NCBI GenBank assembly: GCA_964035545.1
Contig: OZ037767.1
Coordinates: 15,805,498 to 15,869,497 of the forward strand
DNA length: 64,000 bases
Source: Bugula neritina
Taxonomy: Eukaryota; Bryozoa; Gymnolaemata; Cheilostomatida; Bugulidae
Direction: 5' to 3'
The position numbers and the translations under genes are program-made. The notes below the pieces were generated by a model. That model made no database searches. It was given only the letters and a program-made list of their open reading frames with translations, and was not told where the DNA came from. This document shows, piece after piece, positions 1 to 13,665 of this stretch. The stretch's first letter is position 1; each line of letters opens with the position of its first letter.

Positions 1-2187
1 ATGGAAAATACGACTGCAGAAGAAATAAAAAGAAATTAGATCAGACTTAAGTAAAATAGCAGAGTGAAAAAGTAGAGCTTACAATGATTCATTGAGAAGA
101 ATGGTTGAAGAAAAATATAGGACAAAGAACAAAGAGTGTGGTGTGGTGATTGAAAAACTGAAGCAAAACCTGAGAGCTGTAAGCCAGAAAATAAACAGAT
201 ATACAGAATGAGTTGATCAATATAATCAGAACACAATGTTTACAATGATAAGCGCTTTTATCAAGAATTACGAGGAAATGAATGTACATCTAAAGAGGCA
301 CCTGACAAGGAAATCAAAAGCATTCTGATAAAATATATGGGGTCAGCCAACTAAAAATAATACCAATGCAGAATGACTAAATAAAGTTAGCAACAAATTG
401 GAGCATATGTAAAGACAAGGAAATTAGATCTTAGAAACGATGCAAACAACTGGAATAGCAATTAATGTCATAAGGTTGATAAGAAAAAGCATGAAACCTG
501 GAAAAAACAACTGAAATACCTGGAAGAAAAGATAGGAAAAATAAAGATCAAACTAAGAATTTTCCAAGGAGACTCTTTATCTCTATCCCTTTTCTCCAAC
601 TACCGATTCGCATGACAGAAGCGGCTCAATGATGCAAATTTTGACGAGACAGAAAACAAACCATCTCCTATATGTGGATGACCTGAAGGTAAATAGGAAA
701 TCAAAGTTAGAACTGGAAGCTTTGGTAAACACTGCCGGGATCTTCACAAGGAATATAGAAATGAAATTTGGATTAAAAAATGTGCCACACTGGTTATGAG
801 AAAGGGAAAGAAAATCAAGGACACAGGAATCAGTTTGCCTGATGAACAGGTAATCAAAGATCTGGGTGAGAAGCCGTATAAATATCTAGGAGTTCTTGAG
901 ATTGATAGAATACAAATATATGAAATGAAAAATAAGATCAAGGAGTACTACTTGTAAACAAATAAGAAAAGTTCTGGATTCAAAACTGAATGGTGAGAAC
1001 ACAATCAAAGCAATAAACACATGGGCAGTAACAGCAGTGCATTACACAGCTAGAATACTTGACTGAACTGTTTCATGAGCTAAAAAATATGGACTGAAAG
1101 ACAAGGAAGCTAATGACAACAAACCGTGCACCCTATCCGAGAGCAGATGTAGGCAGGCTGTATTTTAGCAGAAGGGAAGGCGGTAGAAGAATGTTGTCAA
1201 CTGAAAAATGCATAAAGATTGAAAACTGCAGCATGTCAGACTACATAAATAAAACATAGACTGATAGAAACACCACACTGAATACCTTCCTAAAAGACAA
1301 AACGGCGGTAGAACTAAATAATGATAAAGTGATAGAAAGAACTGATGAGTGTAAAGAAAAGCTTCACGTGGTCAATACATCATCAAAATGGTGGAAGACA
1401 TGAAAGCATTTTCCTGGAACTGGTTGAAGTATGGTTGGCTGAAAAAGGAAACAGAAGGACTGCTGACAGCTGCGCAAAATCAACTATTCACTACTAGAAA
1501 CTATAAAGTGGCTATGGTGAGAGAACAGGGTAGCAAGAAGTGTGGAATGTGTAACGCAAGAGACAAAACTTCGATGCACGTATTGAGTGAGTTTGAGAAG
1601 GTAGCAGAAGGAGAATATATGAAAAAACACAACCTTTTGGCATTGATAATTTCAATAGTAGTTGTGTGAACTTCGTGGGTTTCAGAAAAGTGAGAATTGG
1701 TACGGCCATCAAGCAGAATCAGTACTGGAAAATGATAATGTAAAAACCTTGTAAGATTTTAACATACACACTGACGTAGTCATCAAAGTTAGGAGACCCG
1801 ATATATTAGTAGTTGACAAGCATAATGCTGAAACAACGATAATTGATATCACAGTCCCTGTTAACTACAGAGTAAAAAAAAAAGATTCGAAAAGTTAGGA
1901 AAATATCAGAATTTAGCACTAGAATAAACCCGCCTTTGAAAAACATCAAAAAAGTCATCCCGTTGTAACTGGAGCCTTTGGAGCTTTATACAAGATTGTA
2001 GACTGGCTGACACTACTTGGAGTAGCTGAAAACAAATGCTCATTAATTCAGCAGACACCCTTACTAGGATCAGGATAAGCTCACATCCTGAGGAAAGTTC
2101 TATCCATTTCAGCCTAGTATAACTAGGCCAATGGTAAAAGGTTACACCAGCTAAAAAACTACGGTCAATCAACAATAATAATAATAT
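1..2187 (+). pseudogene. Decayed LINE with restriction-like endonuclease (left-arm copy)
   Basis: This is the 3' part of a non-LTR retrotransposon, broken by many stops and frameshifts. Visible pieces in order: an RT palm motif QGDSLS near 565-582; a YVDD catalytic box at 671-682 in the context LLYVDDLKV; the thumb region with KCATLVMRKGKK, PYKYLGVLE and NTWAVTAVHYTA up to about 1070; a zinc-knuckle-like KCGMC followed by SMHVLSEF near 1545-1600, where the last Cys of a CCHC is replaced by Phe; and RRPDILVVDKHNAETTIIDI near 1790-1850. The last piece is the PD-D/EXK-type signature of the C-terminal endonuclease found in R2/NeSL-like LINEs. The copy ends in an (AAT)n-like tail near 2168-2187. 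The 5' part lies outside the window. It cannot encode a working protein. Confidence 0.8.
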
Positions 2188-3772
2188 ACAACTATATTAG
2201 CGCAGTTGGTTCTATTATTAGATTAGCATATCGATTATGACTTTTCGATTGCCACCCTGATACTATGAGTAAAATGTACAAGCATACGTGAAAGTATAGA
2301 TATGATCATAAGTATAAAAATAGGTATGTATAAATATAAATATAGGTACAAGTATAAAACGAATGATTATATTATTAATAATATTAGTCAGTGATACCTA
2401 TAACCGTAATGGTTTTTAGACTTACAGTTATCATTAACATTAGCTGAGTAATATGATTAGTTAAAATAATGGTATTCATTAATATATCATAGTTATAAGT
2501 TATAACTCTAGTCTCTAAAGAGCAACAGCAAGTGTAATTGGGATATTCATATTAAATTTCATATTCACATAGTGCAATGTTTATGTTATGAACTAATTTA
2601 TTCCTTCAACATTTAACTATAAATATGATTAACACTAACTTTGACCAGCAGTATTACTAAAAGAAGCATATTACACATATAAGATAATAAAATTCTAGTA
2701 GTGGGACTAATAGTATTACTAGGTCCAGTATTATTCTTGTTATCTTATTCATCATTCATGAGTTATCAAATTTAAAATTACTACTTATTAGCATCAGCAT
2801 ATAAAAAGTAAGATCATTAGGAATAATTATCATGAGGTATGATCTATGATTTGCATTATCCATATATAGTTTAATACCAATATGATATATTATTATTGCT
2901 GATAGTCTATGTTATAGTTAAATTTATACTTATCTTTACAGTTACCTATAGTAGCACTTATTAGTTATTTGTGGTAGCCAAACTAATGTTTAATATTAAT
3001 AAATTAAACTGAGTATCATAAAAGTGTTACTAAGAATTTTAATTATAATCGTAATGGTGATCATATTACTTTATTATAATTATTATATTTTATCACTAAT
3101 GCTAAACTGAGTTAATGTATATACTTTGAGTTTTACTATTACTCATTATATTTACACTTATAGTAAAACTAAATATGTAAAAGTTATACTTATACTATTA
3201 TTATTCGTATTTCATTAGACTTACATCTAAGATCGCAGTCCTATTACTACTACCACTGATACTAGTACTACAACTAGTACTAGTACTACTACTACTACTA
3301 CTAATAGTACTGTTACTACTACTACTACTAGTACCACTACTAGGTCTACTACTGTACTAGTACAACTACAAACTTTGAAAATAACTGCAAGAAAGGTATG
3401 ACTTACTCTTTTTCTTAGTCTTACTGTGACTCTCAGTCGTAATGTAAAATAAAATTGTGAACTGTAAAGTTAAACCCAAGGCTGAAATTTATTTAATTAA
3501 ATTTAGACAATCTGAATCATTGGCTCAATCCTTGAGTTTGACTATTACTATTATTATTAGTGTTACGATTGTGATTATCATTGGCATTATGATTATGCCA
3601 TTATCATTATGATTGTAATTGTGGTAATTCTAACATTAATTATAATCATAAATTAAAAGGTAATGATTAATGATAATTGTTTTCATTTTGTAATCATAAT
3701 GATAATCATAATGATGTAAATTTTGATGTAAAACCAAAATACTAAAACTAAAAGTAAAAGTTATAAAATTAA
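2188..3772. repeat. LINE-flanking part of left arm, degenerate AT-rich repeat
   Basis: There is no coding sequence. The stretch is a patchwork of degenerate 3/6-bp units of the kinds ACT/AGT/ATT/AAT and ATAATG/ATAATC, densest at 3230-3370 (CTA/TAG runs) and 3540-3840. It is repeated in inverted orientation at 12059-13665, so it belongs to the duplicated unit. Confidence 0.7.
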
Positions 3773-6700
3773 ATGATAAAATATTATAATGATAATTATA
3801 ATTATTATATTATTATTGAATATATTATTTCATTAGAAAATAGGTTGCAGCTTAGCATGATTAAAATTCAGTAAAAATTAGTTTACCAACAGCAAACATG
3901 CATGCGTCTTGTCAACATTCAATTCGTAGTGCCATAGCGAAGCCAGATTACTGGTAGTACGACTACTAGAACTACTACTACTAGTGATGGATCCTTGGCG
4001 ATTTTAGCTGTGAGTGACCTTCACCTCACATTCTCGTCATGTGCGCGGCATTAGACTAAGTAGAGGGTATAAAGCACTGAGCTGGAAAAGAAATAATATA
4101 ATTTATTTTAATTATAGGTAATACTAATAGTAATATAATTTATTGTAATATATAGGTAATATTATTGAGTTCATTGGTATGGAGTATAAACCTATCACTG
4201 ATAGTATCAGTATCAACTACCACTTACGTACTACTTCAACTTATCACTTACCTTCAACTCAAACTGCTTGGAATCATTTGTCTTTGATCATATTGGCATT
4301 GTCATTGTGATTGTAATAACTATTAATATTTTTAGTTCAACATCAATGCCGAACATATTGTAATAACTAATAAGATAATCATAAGGTTGATATATTTTGC
4401 TAATACTAATACTAATAGTAATAGTAATTCAGTGTCACTCTCACTCTGGTGGAGTGAGACTCAGACTTAGAGTTAGAGACAGAGTGAGTCCGAGTAAGTC
4501 TGAGCAGTGAGTGTTGGTAATAGTAATAGTCATATAAATTTAAATTATATTTCTAGCAATCACAATGGCAATAGTTATAGTAACTTTCACTTACTCTTAA
4601 ATCATTGAACCTGAACTAAAAGTAAAATTAAGCATTATGATTATGATTATCATTATGATTATACCTATGATTTTATTATGTTTAAATTAAAAATCAATAT
4701 CATGATAATATCATAGTGATAGACATATTATTGATAAATGATAATATAAAAGTAATTTGATAAATTATACGTTGATTTTGAATTAAGGTGATACTGATAC
4801 TAGACCGGTACTGAAAGTGATAGTAATACTAATAGTAATAGTAATAGTCATATAAATTTAAGTTATATTTACTCATTACCGGCAATCACAATGGCAATAG
4901 TAACTTAAACTGTAACAGTTATGGTATGGGTATGTTTGAAATTGTCACTATCAATATTGCTATGAATCAAAATATAATGCTATCATACCAATAATTTAAA
5001 ATAGTATTACAAAGCTTCAGTAGCAACTTTTACTTGTACCAGTTTGGAATTTTGAATTATACATATTCTTAGTTAAAGTCTTCAAGTTTATTGTCAAAAT
5101 GAACTTGAAATTAAAGACTTAGTAGTAAAAATTAAACTAAGACTGACTGTAAGTGACTAAGATTAAAAATAAGTAATTTTAAATATCGATTTAGTATTTT
5201 TCTTACTCTTTGTCTTAAAATTGACTTTTATTTTGCACCTACTCCTGGTCAATGATTCTTTTTTCTATTTATATTACTATTGCTATTAGTATAATTGACT
5301 TAAATTTAATAATAGATATGATTATATCTTTATAAATGTGATATTTGATTTTATGAATAGTAATTCGAAAACTCTTTGGTATTATTTATTTTTGATCATT
5401 GTAGTTATTATCATTATATTTGTATAATAATTATGATTATCAAATTCAATATCGATATTTGTATTATGGTATGGATATCTGCCTCCATCCCATGTTCTAT
5501 TTTGCAGTGCCTTTTTACATTCACGTCTAGGTTCACATTGCGATGGTCATACTGATAGCACTTGGGGACAGTGATGAGCATAATGATTATCACTAATATT
5601 AAGATTATCGTTATTAGGATTTAGAATTCTTTAATAAACAAGCAACTTAAAACAAATGTTTTTACTAATATACATATTAATTACTAATATAAATATACTA
5701 CTATGAATATCATAATTATTATACTTTACAATTCAAAGTAAGATAATCATAATACGAACTGGTAAAATAAATATAAAGTAAATGTAATAATACTAATAGT
5801 AGTTATCCATTCCCCTTTGGTTTCACATACTAATAATTGGAAACCTCTGTCCCAATATTATTTCTATTAATATTGCTCAAAGTTTGATCCCTATTTAATT
5901 TTATAGTTCACTCACCAGCTACATAATTTTATTAAAATACATGTAGTATTGGTTATAGTACTAGTGAAACTTGAAGTTGAATAGCATGCTTATTACTCAC
6001 TGCTCTTTGCTTACATTATTAGGGTTACTCTTTAGTCTTAGAGATACCCTAACATAAACTTGAAAGCTGGAGGTAGTACTAGTCTAGTGCTGTGTTAATC
6101 CTACACTGTTGACTTATCAACACTGTGACTATAATTATGACTTCTAAGTCAAAGTCATTTTCATATAGTAGTAATCACTATGACAGACTGAAAGTCAGGA
6201 AGACTAAATATAATGGTAAAGTGTGTAAGAATAAATCATACTTAATCAATTACTTTTAGTTTTGTTACCAGTGTTGGGTCAACTTTCAGAATAAAGAATA
6301 AATATAATTATAAAGATAAATGGATAAAAATTCCAATCATGGTTTAATGTGCCTATTTTAAGCTGTTAATTTAATTACTATAATATAAGTGCTCAAAATA
6401 CTTTTGATTTTCATAATTATGTTTTAATTTAATACAGATACCATAGTATCATATACAGTAGAATCAGTTGTATCTTATTTAATAATGAAGTAACTTATTG
6501 GAGCTTTCACAGTTATTAATTATTCACTTGTTAGTCTTTGAACTAGGACAATGTTTGAAACTTGAAGTAGAATGAAGTTTGATTTCAGTTACCGCAATGG
6601 TATCTGCAGTCACAATAGGAATACGCATATAACTATGTTTATATTTGTGAAAAACATATAGTCAAAACTAGATAAGGTAATAGTAATTATAATTGGTTTC

Positions 6701-7088
6701 ACTTTTAATATATTCCTATAAACTGGAAAATAGACAGAAGAATTTAATCATGAAAGTAAACCTAGTGGAAGTCAATCAATTCACTAAGTATAGTAAAATA
6801 TTTACTATTCAGTAAGTTTATTTACTTTAGTTAATTGTACTTGATTATTTCTGTTGGTTTTTCAGTTGATTTTTCTACCTTTTGCTATAGCATATCAAAC
6901 TACCACAAAGTCATGCTTCCGTATTACAATTATAAACATAGTGTTACTGTGTAATGTTATAGTAATGTAATAGTAATATTTGGATCATTGTAAGTATTTC
7001 TGTTGTTGTACTGATTGATAAATATTTTTTAGCTTGCATGGATATTTGCAACGATCAAGATGTCATTTGAACCTGGACTGGAATAAAG
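3773..7088. other. AT-rich spacer without recognisable gene
   Basis: This is the unique part of the inverted-repeat spacer. I see no exon-like stretch with credible splice sites. It contains more of the degenerate period-3/6 AT-rich arrays, for example 4200-4550 and 4780-4890, including runs of GAGTCTGA/CTCACTC type near 4430-4510. Confidence 0.5.
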
Positions 7089-10000
7089 ATGGCAAATCGA
7101 GAAGCTAGCTACAATTATTCTGCAGAAAGAAACTTGGTAAGCAAAAATAAGCTGCAGCATTAAGCAGTAAGCAATATGACGATGAACTTTGCTTGATTTT
7201 GATTGACCTTAAAATGTCTGTTGCGCGTAAAATAAATTTTGTGACAGTCAAAAGTATGCTGATCTTTTTCGTATTTCAGTGCATCGGTGTCTTAGCTTAA
7301 GAGCTGAACCCAACAATTATGATCTAAAGCTGTTTTTTACTAGAAAGTGATTTTACTGTCTTTCTGATTTTTCTTGGTTTTTCGGCTTGATGAATTGAAT
7401 AAAGGGATTTGATTTCGGGTATTATGTAATGGATGAAAGAAATTTTTCTTAAATTTGTACTGAGCAATTTTTGCTATTGCTATGATGTTTAGTGATAAAA
7501 TTGCACCCTTAATAACCCTGAAAACTTTCATTACTAGCATTTGTTTATGTTCATTTTTAGGAAATTAAAATGAAGACACAACTCACCGATGCTATCTCAC
7601 TGTGCCTGCATGCAGTTTACCTAAAAAGGTACTCCTATTAGCTGGCTCTTGCCCAATACCTAGTTGTCTCTGTAACTATTTTTTGCTCGCAGATAAGTTT
7701 TTTGAACTTGACATTTTATTGATTTTGAAAGTTATAGTGAGCTTTGAACTTGCTAGCATCGTTTTTAAAGACTTGCTGCAGTTTTTATCAACATTTTTTA
7801 AGTCAATGGTGTTAGTTTGGAAGCTCTCTCACTCCTCTCTCTGTCTCTTTTTTCCACACCTTCCACTCAACCTCTCTCTCTTTCTCTCCCTCTCTCCCAC
7901 CCTCCCTCTCTCCCACCCTCTGTCTCTCCCACCTTCTCCCTCTCTCTCCCACTCTCCGTCTCTCCCACCTTCTCTCTCTCCTAACCTTTCTCTCTTCCCT
8001 TTTCCACTATCTCTCTGACTCTCTCCCTTTCTCTCTTCTACCCCATCTCTCTTTCATCCTCTCTCCTAACCTTTCTCTCCCACCCCCCCCTCTCCCACTC
8101 TCTTTCTCTCTCTAGTTTGCATGGCTTTACCCAATTTTGGTTTTTTTTTTATTTTGTTTCAGAGTATCCAAAAGGAAAGCTAAAATTTATTTGATATATA
8201 TTATACCAACTTGAGCTTTACATATAATATCAAATAAATGCTGTGTTTTGTTAAAACAATGTTTGCAACTTTGTAGTATATTCAAATTCATAATTTATTT
8301 GTAGAGTCACACAACAAGACACTACTCTGACACACTCACAAGTTGCCACTAATCCAGCAGTATAGATGATTGTTTTCTCCACTGGCTATGCTGTCACGCT
8401 TTACTGTTGTGGTGTTTGAAACAAACCAATTGTTTGCCTATGCAGATTAGGGTGAGAAAAAAAGTGAGAAATGAAAGCTGTTTTTAATACCAACTACACT
8501 TAGTTTTTATTGAATGAAAAACAAAGTGAAATCATTAGTTATCCGTTAAATGACTAAATCACTGTTTATAAAGATGAAACACAAATATAATCTTATAATA
8601 TGCTAATGAAATTTGGCTTTCAAATAGCTTTTTTCTGTATATTTGTTGAGGAAGTTTATCTTCAACAAAACTTTGTAGCTGTTGAATATGTGGATAGTGT
8701 TTTATATTGCATAAATTTATCGAGTAAAAGGTTCTCATCAAACTTTTACAACTTAGCTCATCGACGGTTTAAAATTGTGAGTCACCCTTCACACTAGAGT
8801 TTTATAAAGTTTTAATGAATGTGCAGTATTTTATAAAATATTGTGTGTCTCGTAAATTTAGCTATTTCTACCTTTTCAGTGAGATTGGAGTAAACACACC
8901 TCAAAATTCACATCTGGTATCACATTGATTTATCGCAAGTCAAAGTACACCTACTAACTCTTCCTTCCTTAATACCTGCTTGCTTTTGCACTTCTACTCA
9001 TTTCATATACCTAACATTTTTCTTGCAGATGAATTACATCTTTTAAGTTGTAAAAGCCTTAAATAGCATGAAATTAATGAGGTTTAAACCGTGGCCACAC
9101 TAACTATTGATGCGTTTATTGATGGGTTAAATTACACGAAAATATTGTCTTTTTCTTTTTAGTTTCACCTAAAGTATTACATACTATTGATGGAGGCTTT
9201 GCTGAAGTTTTTGGGTGATGATTTGTCAATAATTTTCCAGAGAAGATGATGCCACGGTGGCTGGCATCATTATGCAGTTTCCAAATATCTTTCGGCTTTG
9301 CTCTAGTGAAAATTTTGGAAAACAATCAACAAAAAGGTTTGTACCATAAACGAAGTTATTGTGTGCGTGTTGCCAAAGCATAAAGTGTGCTGGACATTTT
9401 TAGGTTTCTGTTGAGATGCGTTTTTGCTTTTCCTGCATGAAAAAAGTTCCAGTTTCAGTTAATATCACTAGCGGAGTGCCCACCTATATTTTAAATCATA
9501 TTGATGCATAAGTTCTTTTTGTAATATTAAAAGTATAACTTGCTTAATTGCTATTCAATGCCCTTTGAAGTTTCCAACTGTAATTAATTAGTTGATTTGG
9601 CAGCATAGTATCGATGATTGATGAAGGCAGCCGATATAATTATAAGCATAAATATCTATATCTACATGAAGATGTCATTCCCAATGATTGTTATTCTGAA
9701 ATCAGCTGATTAAGTTATCACAAACTAAACATTTTGACCAGCGGCTTGCAATGCAACTCGGTGAAATTTTAGACCTAGATGAATTGAATTTCTTACTGAA
9801 AATCGTGAAGGTATTAAAGTTTAAAGTGAAAGTTTAAAGGGTCATCTCTCTGCGAATTCTAATAGCATGGTGCCAATTAGACTTGAAAAAATTTCAAGGC
9901 ACTATAAAGCACTAAGCCCATTCTTACAAGTAGTTTCAAAGTGCACTGGAATTTCAGTTTACTTGTCATTGTATAGAATCCTGATCTACACTATATAGCA

Positions 10001-10731
10001 TTCACTATTGCCTGCTTCTTCTAAGCATCTATAATGCATTAACTACAGTTTGCTTTAAGAAGTGAATTTCTACTTGGTATTTTTTCCTTATCGTTCTGTT
10101 GTTTGCCAGTAGTCTTAATTTAATGGATTTTCCCTTTTCAAAAGTGGTTGTGAGAATCAAAACGCATCATGCAGCCTGCAACTACACAATGAGTCAGTAA
10201 TTTCTTCCATTAAAGTAGCTCTTCTGGTTACCCTTGCTCACCTAAAAGCCTGAGCCTCATTCAAATTGCAAGTTTTTAGAGTTGTTAATTTTTCATGCAA
10301 TCTTTCATTTTTTTTTGTTAGGCACAAAATTAGTATTCACTAGACCTAATCTTTCATCTGCATGTATGCCTATTGTTTGTTCATTAAAGAAAAACCTCTG
10401 CTGAATATTGAACTAATAATGAAAACGAATTCCCTAAACTAAAAGTAGCAGTGTGATTTTGGTATTACAATCAGTTGTTAGCATAGAGTCAAGTTATTGA
10501 CAGGAATTTTCAAATTGAAATGAATGAATTTCATTGTAAGTCAGCAAGATTTAGTCTAAGTAAACATAGCATTACATCATGTTCTTATTTAACATTGGTA
10601 GAAGGCAACATTTATTTTAAGGACTGTTGTAAACTTAAATGTAATTTTAGGTACTTTCCATGTTTGTTATTGTAGATGGTCTTGTTCTTTGGAATGGATG
10701 TGACAACTCCTTGTGTCAAACTTAACTGATT
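7089..10731 (+). CDS. Candidate multi-exon gene with very short exons, unrecognised product
   Basis: I do not recognise this protein. Exon-like stretches with matching phases are: 7089-7136 (ATG start, MANREASYNYSAERNL, donor GTAAGC, phase 0); 7561-7628 (EIKMKTQLTDAISLCLHAVY, phase 0 to 2); 9163-9214 (SPKVLHTIDGGFAEVF); 9241-9336 (EDDATVAGIIMQFPNIFRLC, phase 2 to 2); 9706-9810 (LIKLSQTKHFDQRLAMQLGE, phase 0 to 0); and 9840-9929 or read-through to 9998 (GHLSANSNSMVPIRLEKISR). Further open stretches lie near 10145-10255 (SGCENQNASCSLQLHNESVI) and 10676-10731. Some linking exons are missing from my model, and two implied introns are only 26 and 29 nt. It may be a real gene lying between the repeat arms, or a decaying one. 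The exons rest on reading-frame quality and splice sites only, with no homology. Confidence 0.4.
7827..8116. repeat. CT-rich low-complexity tract
   Basis: Long imperfect runs of CTCTCTCCC and TCTCTTTC units lie inside an intron of the candidate gene above. An open frame across it is a composition artefact of a pyrimidine-rich strand. Confidence 0.9.
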
Positions 10732-12058
10732 GACTACTGAATCCCAATCATTTTTTGCCAAAAAATGTGAAAATGGAGTGCATGTCTACTTTATTTGAGA
10801 AAATATTAAAAATACTTTTGAAAATTAATCTAGCCAAACAATACAACAGTTTCATTTTATTAAAAAACATCATTTGCCCAAAATGTATTATGTAATCGAA
10901 CAATTTCTAGAAAAAAAGTGCTTTCCTCCAGTTTTGCTAATGAATTACATATTTCATTACATGCTTGTCTTTATAATTTTATTAATTGTTTTTTCTGGTG
11001 AGTCAATTGAAGTCAATTCAACCTAGAAAAGTCTGATTTTCAGACTTAATTTCAAGCGAGAATATTCACATTTTTAGGTCTGCGTTTGCAAACATTGTTG
11101 TGTTACTTTACTTTTTATATTTTTTGAAATAAATATCTTTTTAGCTTGTGCCTATTCATGATTAGAATAGTATACTAATATTTAACTTTTCTTCAATTTT
11201 AATAGATGAAAATGTTGATCAGTTGGAGTATTCAGTTTAGCTGAATTTTACTTGCTTCTGCGAAAACAATCTTTTGGAGTTGTCTGCCCTCTCTTTAGGT
11301 AATTTTTTGACCTATGGTCAACACAATAATTATAACTTTTTAAAGATGCTTGTGAACCTAACAATATAGCACAACTATCAAACCACATTATTCAATATCT
11401 GCATAAAATTTAGCCAATAATCTGCCACCCAATGAGCTTGAAAAGATATTAGAATTCTAGCTCAGTGCTGCCATCAATGTAGATATTTATAATGATATAA
11501 AGCCAAAACTCATTATTTATAATGATATAAAGCCAAAACTCATTATTGCATGAAATTATCTAACCATTCCTGACGAAGAATCGAGATAATAACTCCAAAG
11601 TTGGTCAGTTGAAACCACAGCAATAATACTTTAATCCTTATAATTATCAGGTTTAATTTTATACCAAGCCCCAATAAGTACATATCACTATGACAACACA
11701 GCCTAAGCACCTCCAATGCAAGAAATTTAGTATTGTGGTGCTACAAATCCTCCAGTTACAAATGAGTAGAGCTTTCATGATTATTGGTCTACCATAATGT
11801 TTATTTAGCTGTAGGAACTAGCATAAATGCTATTATATGTGGGAGGTATTTGAAAAGCTTCCAACTCCATCTTCAACTACGGGCTATTATAATTATGCGG
11901 ATAAACGAGATACTACACTCAGACTGCCCTGTTATAGTACTATGATTGGCTACTGCAAAATTTTTGCCGATAGACAACATTTATTTATGATGTAATGTAT
12001 CTCGTATTGGCACATAAGTGTCATGTCTGAAGACGAGATACTGTGAAATTATGCCCTG
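10732..12058. other. Inner spacer, no gene seen
   Basis: AT-rich sequence with no supported exon. The only structure I noticed is an exact 30-bp tandem duplication at 11485-11514 and 11515-11544. Confidence 0.5.
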
Positions 12059-13665
12059 TTAATTTTATAACTTTTACTTTTAGTTTTAGTATTTTGGTTT
12101 TACATCAAAATTTACATCATTATGATTATCATTATGATTACAAAATGAAAATAATTATCATTAATCATTACCTTTTAATTTATGATTATAATTAATGTTA
12201 GAATTACCACAATTACAATCATAATGATAATCATAATGGCATAATCATAATCATAATGCCAATGATAATCACAATCGTAACACTAATAATAATAGTAATA
12301 GTCAAACTCAAGGATTGAGCCAATGATTCAGATTGTCTAAATTTAATTAAATAAATTTCAGCCTTGGGTTTAACTTTACAGTTCACAATTTTATTTTACA
12401 TTACGACTGAGAGTCACAGTAAGACTAAGAAAAAGAGTAAGTCATACCTTTCTTGCAGTTATTTCCAAAGTTTGTAGTTGTACTGGTACAGTAGTAGACC
12501 TAGTAGTAGTACTAGTAGTAGTAGTAGTAACAGTACTATTAGTAGTAGTAGTACTAGTACTAGTAGCAGTACTAGTACTAGTTGTAGTACTAGTATCAGT
12601 GGTAGTAGTAATAGGACTGCGATCTTAGATGTAAGTCTAATGAAATACGAATAAGAATAGTATAAGTATAACTTTTACATATTTAGTTTTACTATAAGTG
12701 TAAATATAATGAGTAATAGTAAAACTCAAAGTATATACATTAACTCAGTTTAGCATTAATGATAAAATATAATAATTATAATAAAGTAATATGATCACCA
12801 TTACGATTATAATTAAAATTCTTAGTAACACTTTTATGATACTCAGTTTAATTTATTAATATTAAACATTAGTTTGGCTACCACAAATAACTAATAAGTG
12901 CTACTATAGGTAACTGTAAAGATAAGTATAAATTTAACTATAACATAGACTATCAGCAATAATAATATATCATATTGATATTAAACTATATATGGATAAT
13001 GCAAATCATAGATCATACCTCATGATAATTATTCCTAATGATCTTACTTTTTATATGCTGATGCTAATAAGTAGTAATTTTAAATTTGATAACTCATGAA
13101 TGATGAATAAGATAACAAGAATAATACTGGACCTAGTAATACTATTAGTCCTACTACTAGAATTTTATTATCTTATATTATCTTATATTTGTAATACGCT
13201 TCTTTTAGTAATACTGCTGGTCAAAGTTAGTGTTAATCATATTTATAGTTAAATGTTGAAGGAATAAATTAGTTCATAACATAAACATTTCACTATGTGA
13301 ATATGAAATTTAATATGAATATCCCAATTACACTTGCTGTTGCTCTTTAGAGACTAGAGTTATAACTTATAACTATGATATAATAATGAATACCATTATT
13401 TTAACTAATCATATTACTCAGCTAATGTTAATGATAACTGTAAGTCTAAAAACCATTACGGTTATAGGTATCACTGACAAATATTATTAATAATATAATC
13501 ATTCGTTTTATACTTGTACCTATATTTATATTTATACTTATACCTATTTTTATACTTATGATCATATCTATACTTTCACGTATGCTTGTACATTTTACTC
13601 ATAGTATCAGGGTGGCAATCGAAAAGTCATAATCGATATGCTAATCCAATAATAGAACCAACTGC
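12059..13665. repeat. LINE-flanking part of right arm, degenerate AT-rich repeat
   Basis: Mirror of 2188-3772. It holds the TAG/CTA-rich block at about 12480-12620 and the ATAATG/ATAATC-type block at about 12110-12300. No gene is seen. Confidence 0.7.

Larger units (their letters stand above)
1..3772. repeat. Left arm of giant inverted repeat
   Basis: This stretch reads as the reverse complement of 12059-15850. Base 1 pairs with base 15850 and the inner end, about 3772, pairs with about 12059, so the arms differ by only some 20 nt of net length. Landmarks paired between arms include the LINE endonuclease ORF, the LINE 3' tail of ATA/AAT units, and the CTA/TAG-rich block at 3240-3360. The left arm continues beyond the window start. 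It is a duplication of a LINE plus at least 1.6 kb of non-LINE flank, not just two LINE insertions. Confidence 0.9.

Noticed and set aside
3230-3370. CRISPR-like or satellite array of CTA/TAG runs
   Set aside because: No constant repeat-spacer structure. It is degenerate simple sequence in a eukaryotic genome.
7602-8018. 138-codon open frame rich in Leu, Ser and Pro
   Set aside because: It is created by the CT-rich low-complexity tract and has no supporting splice structure.
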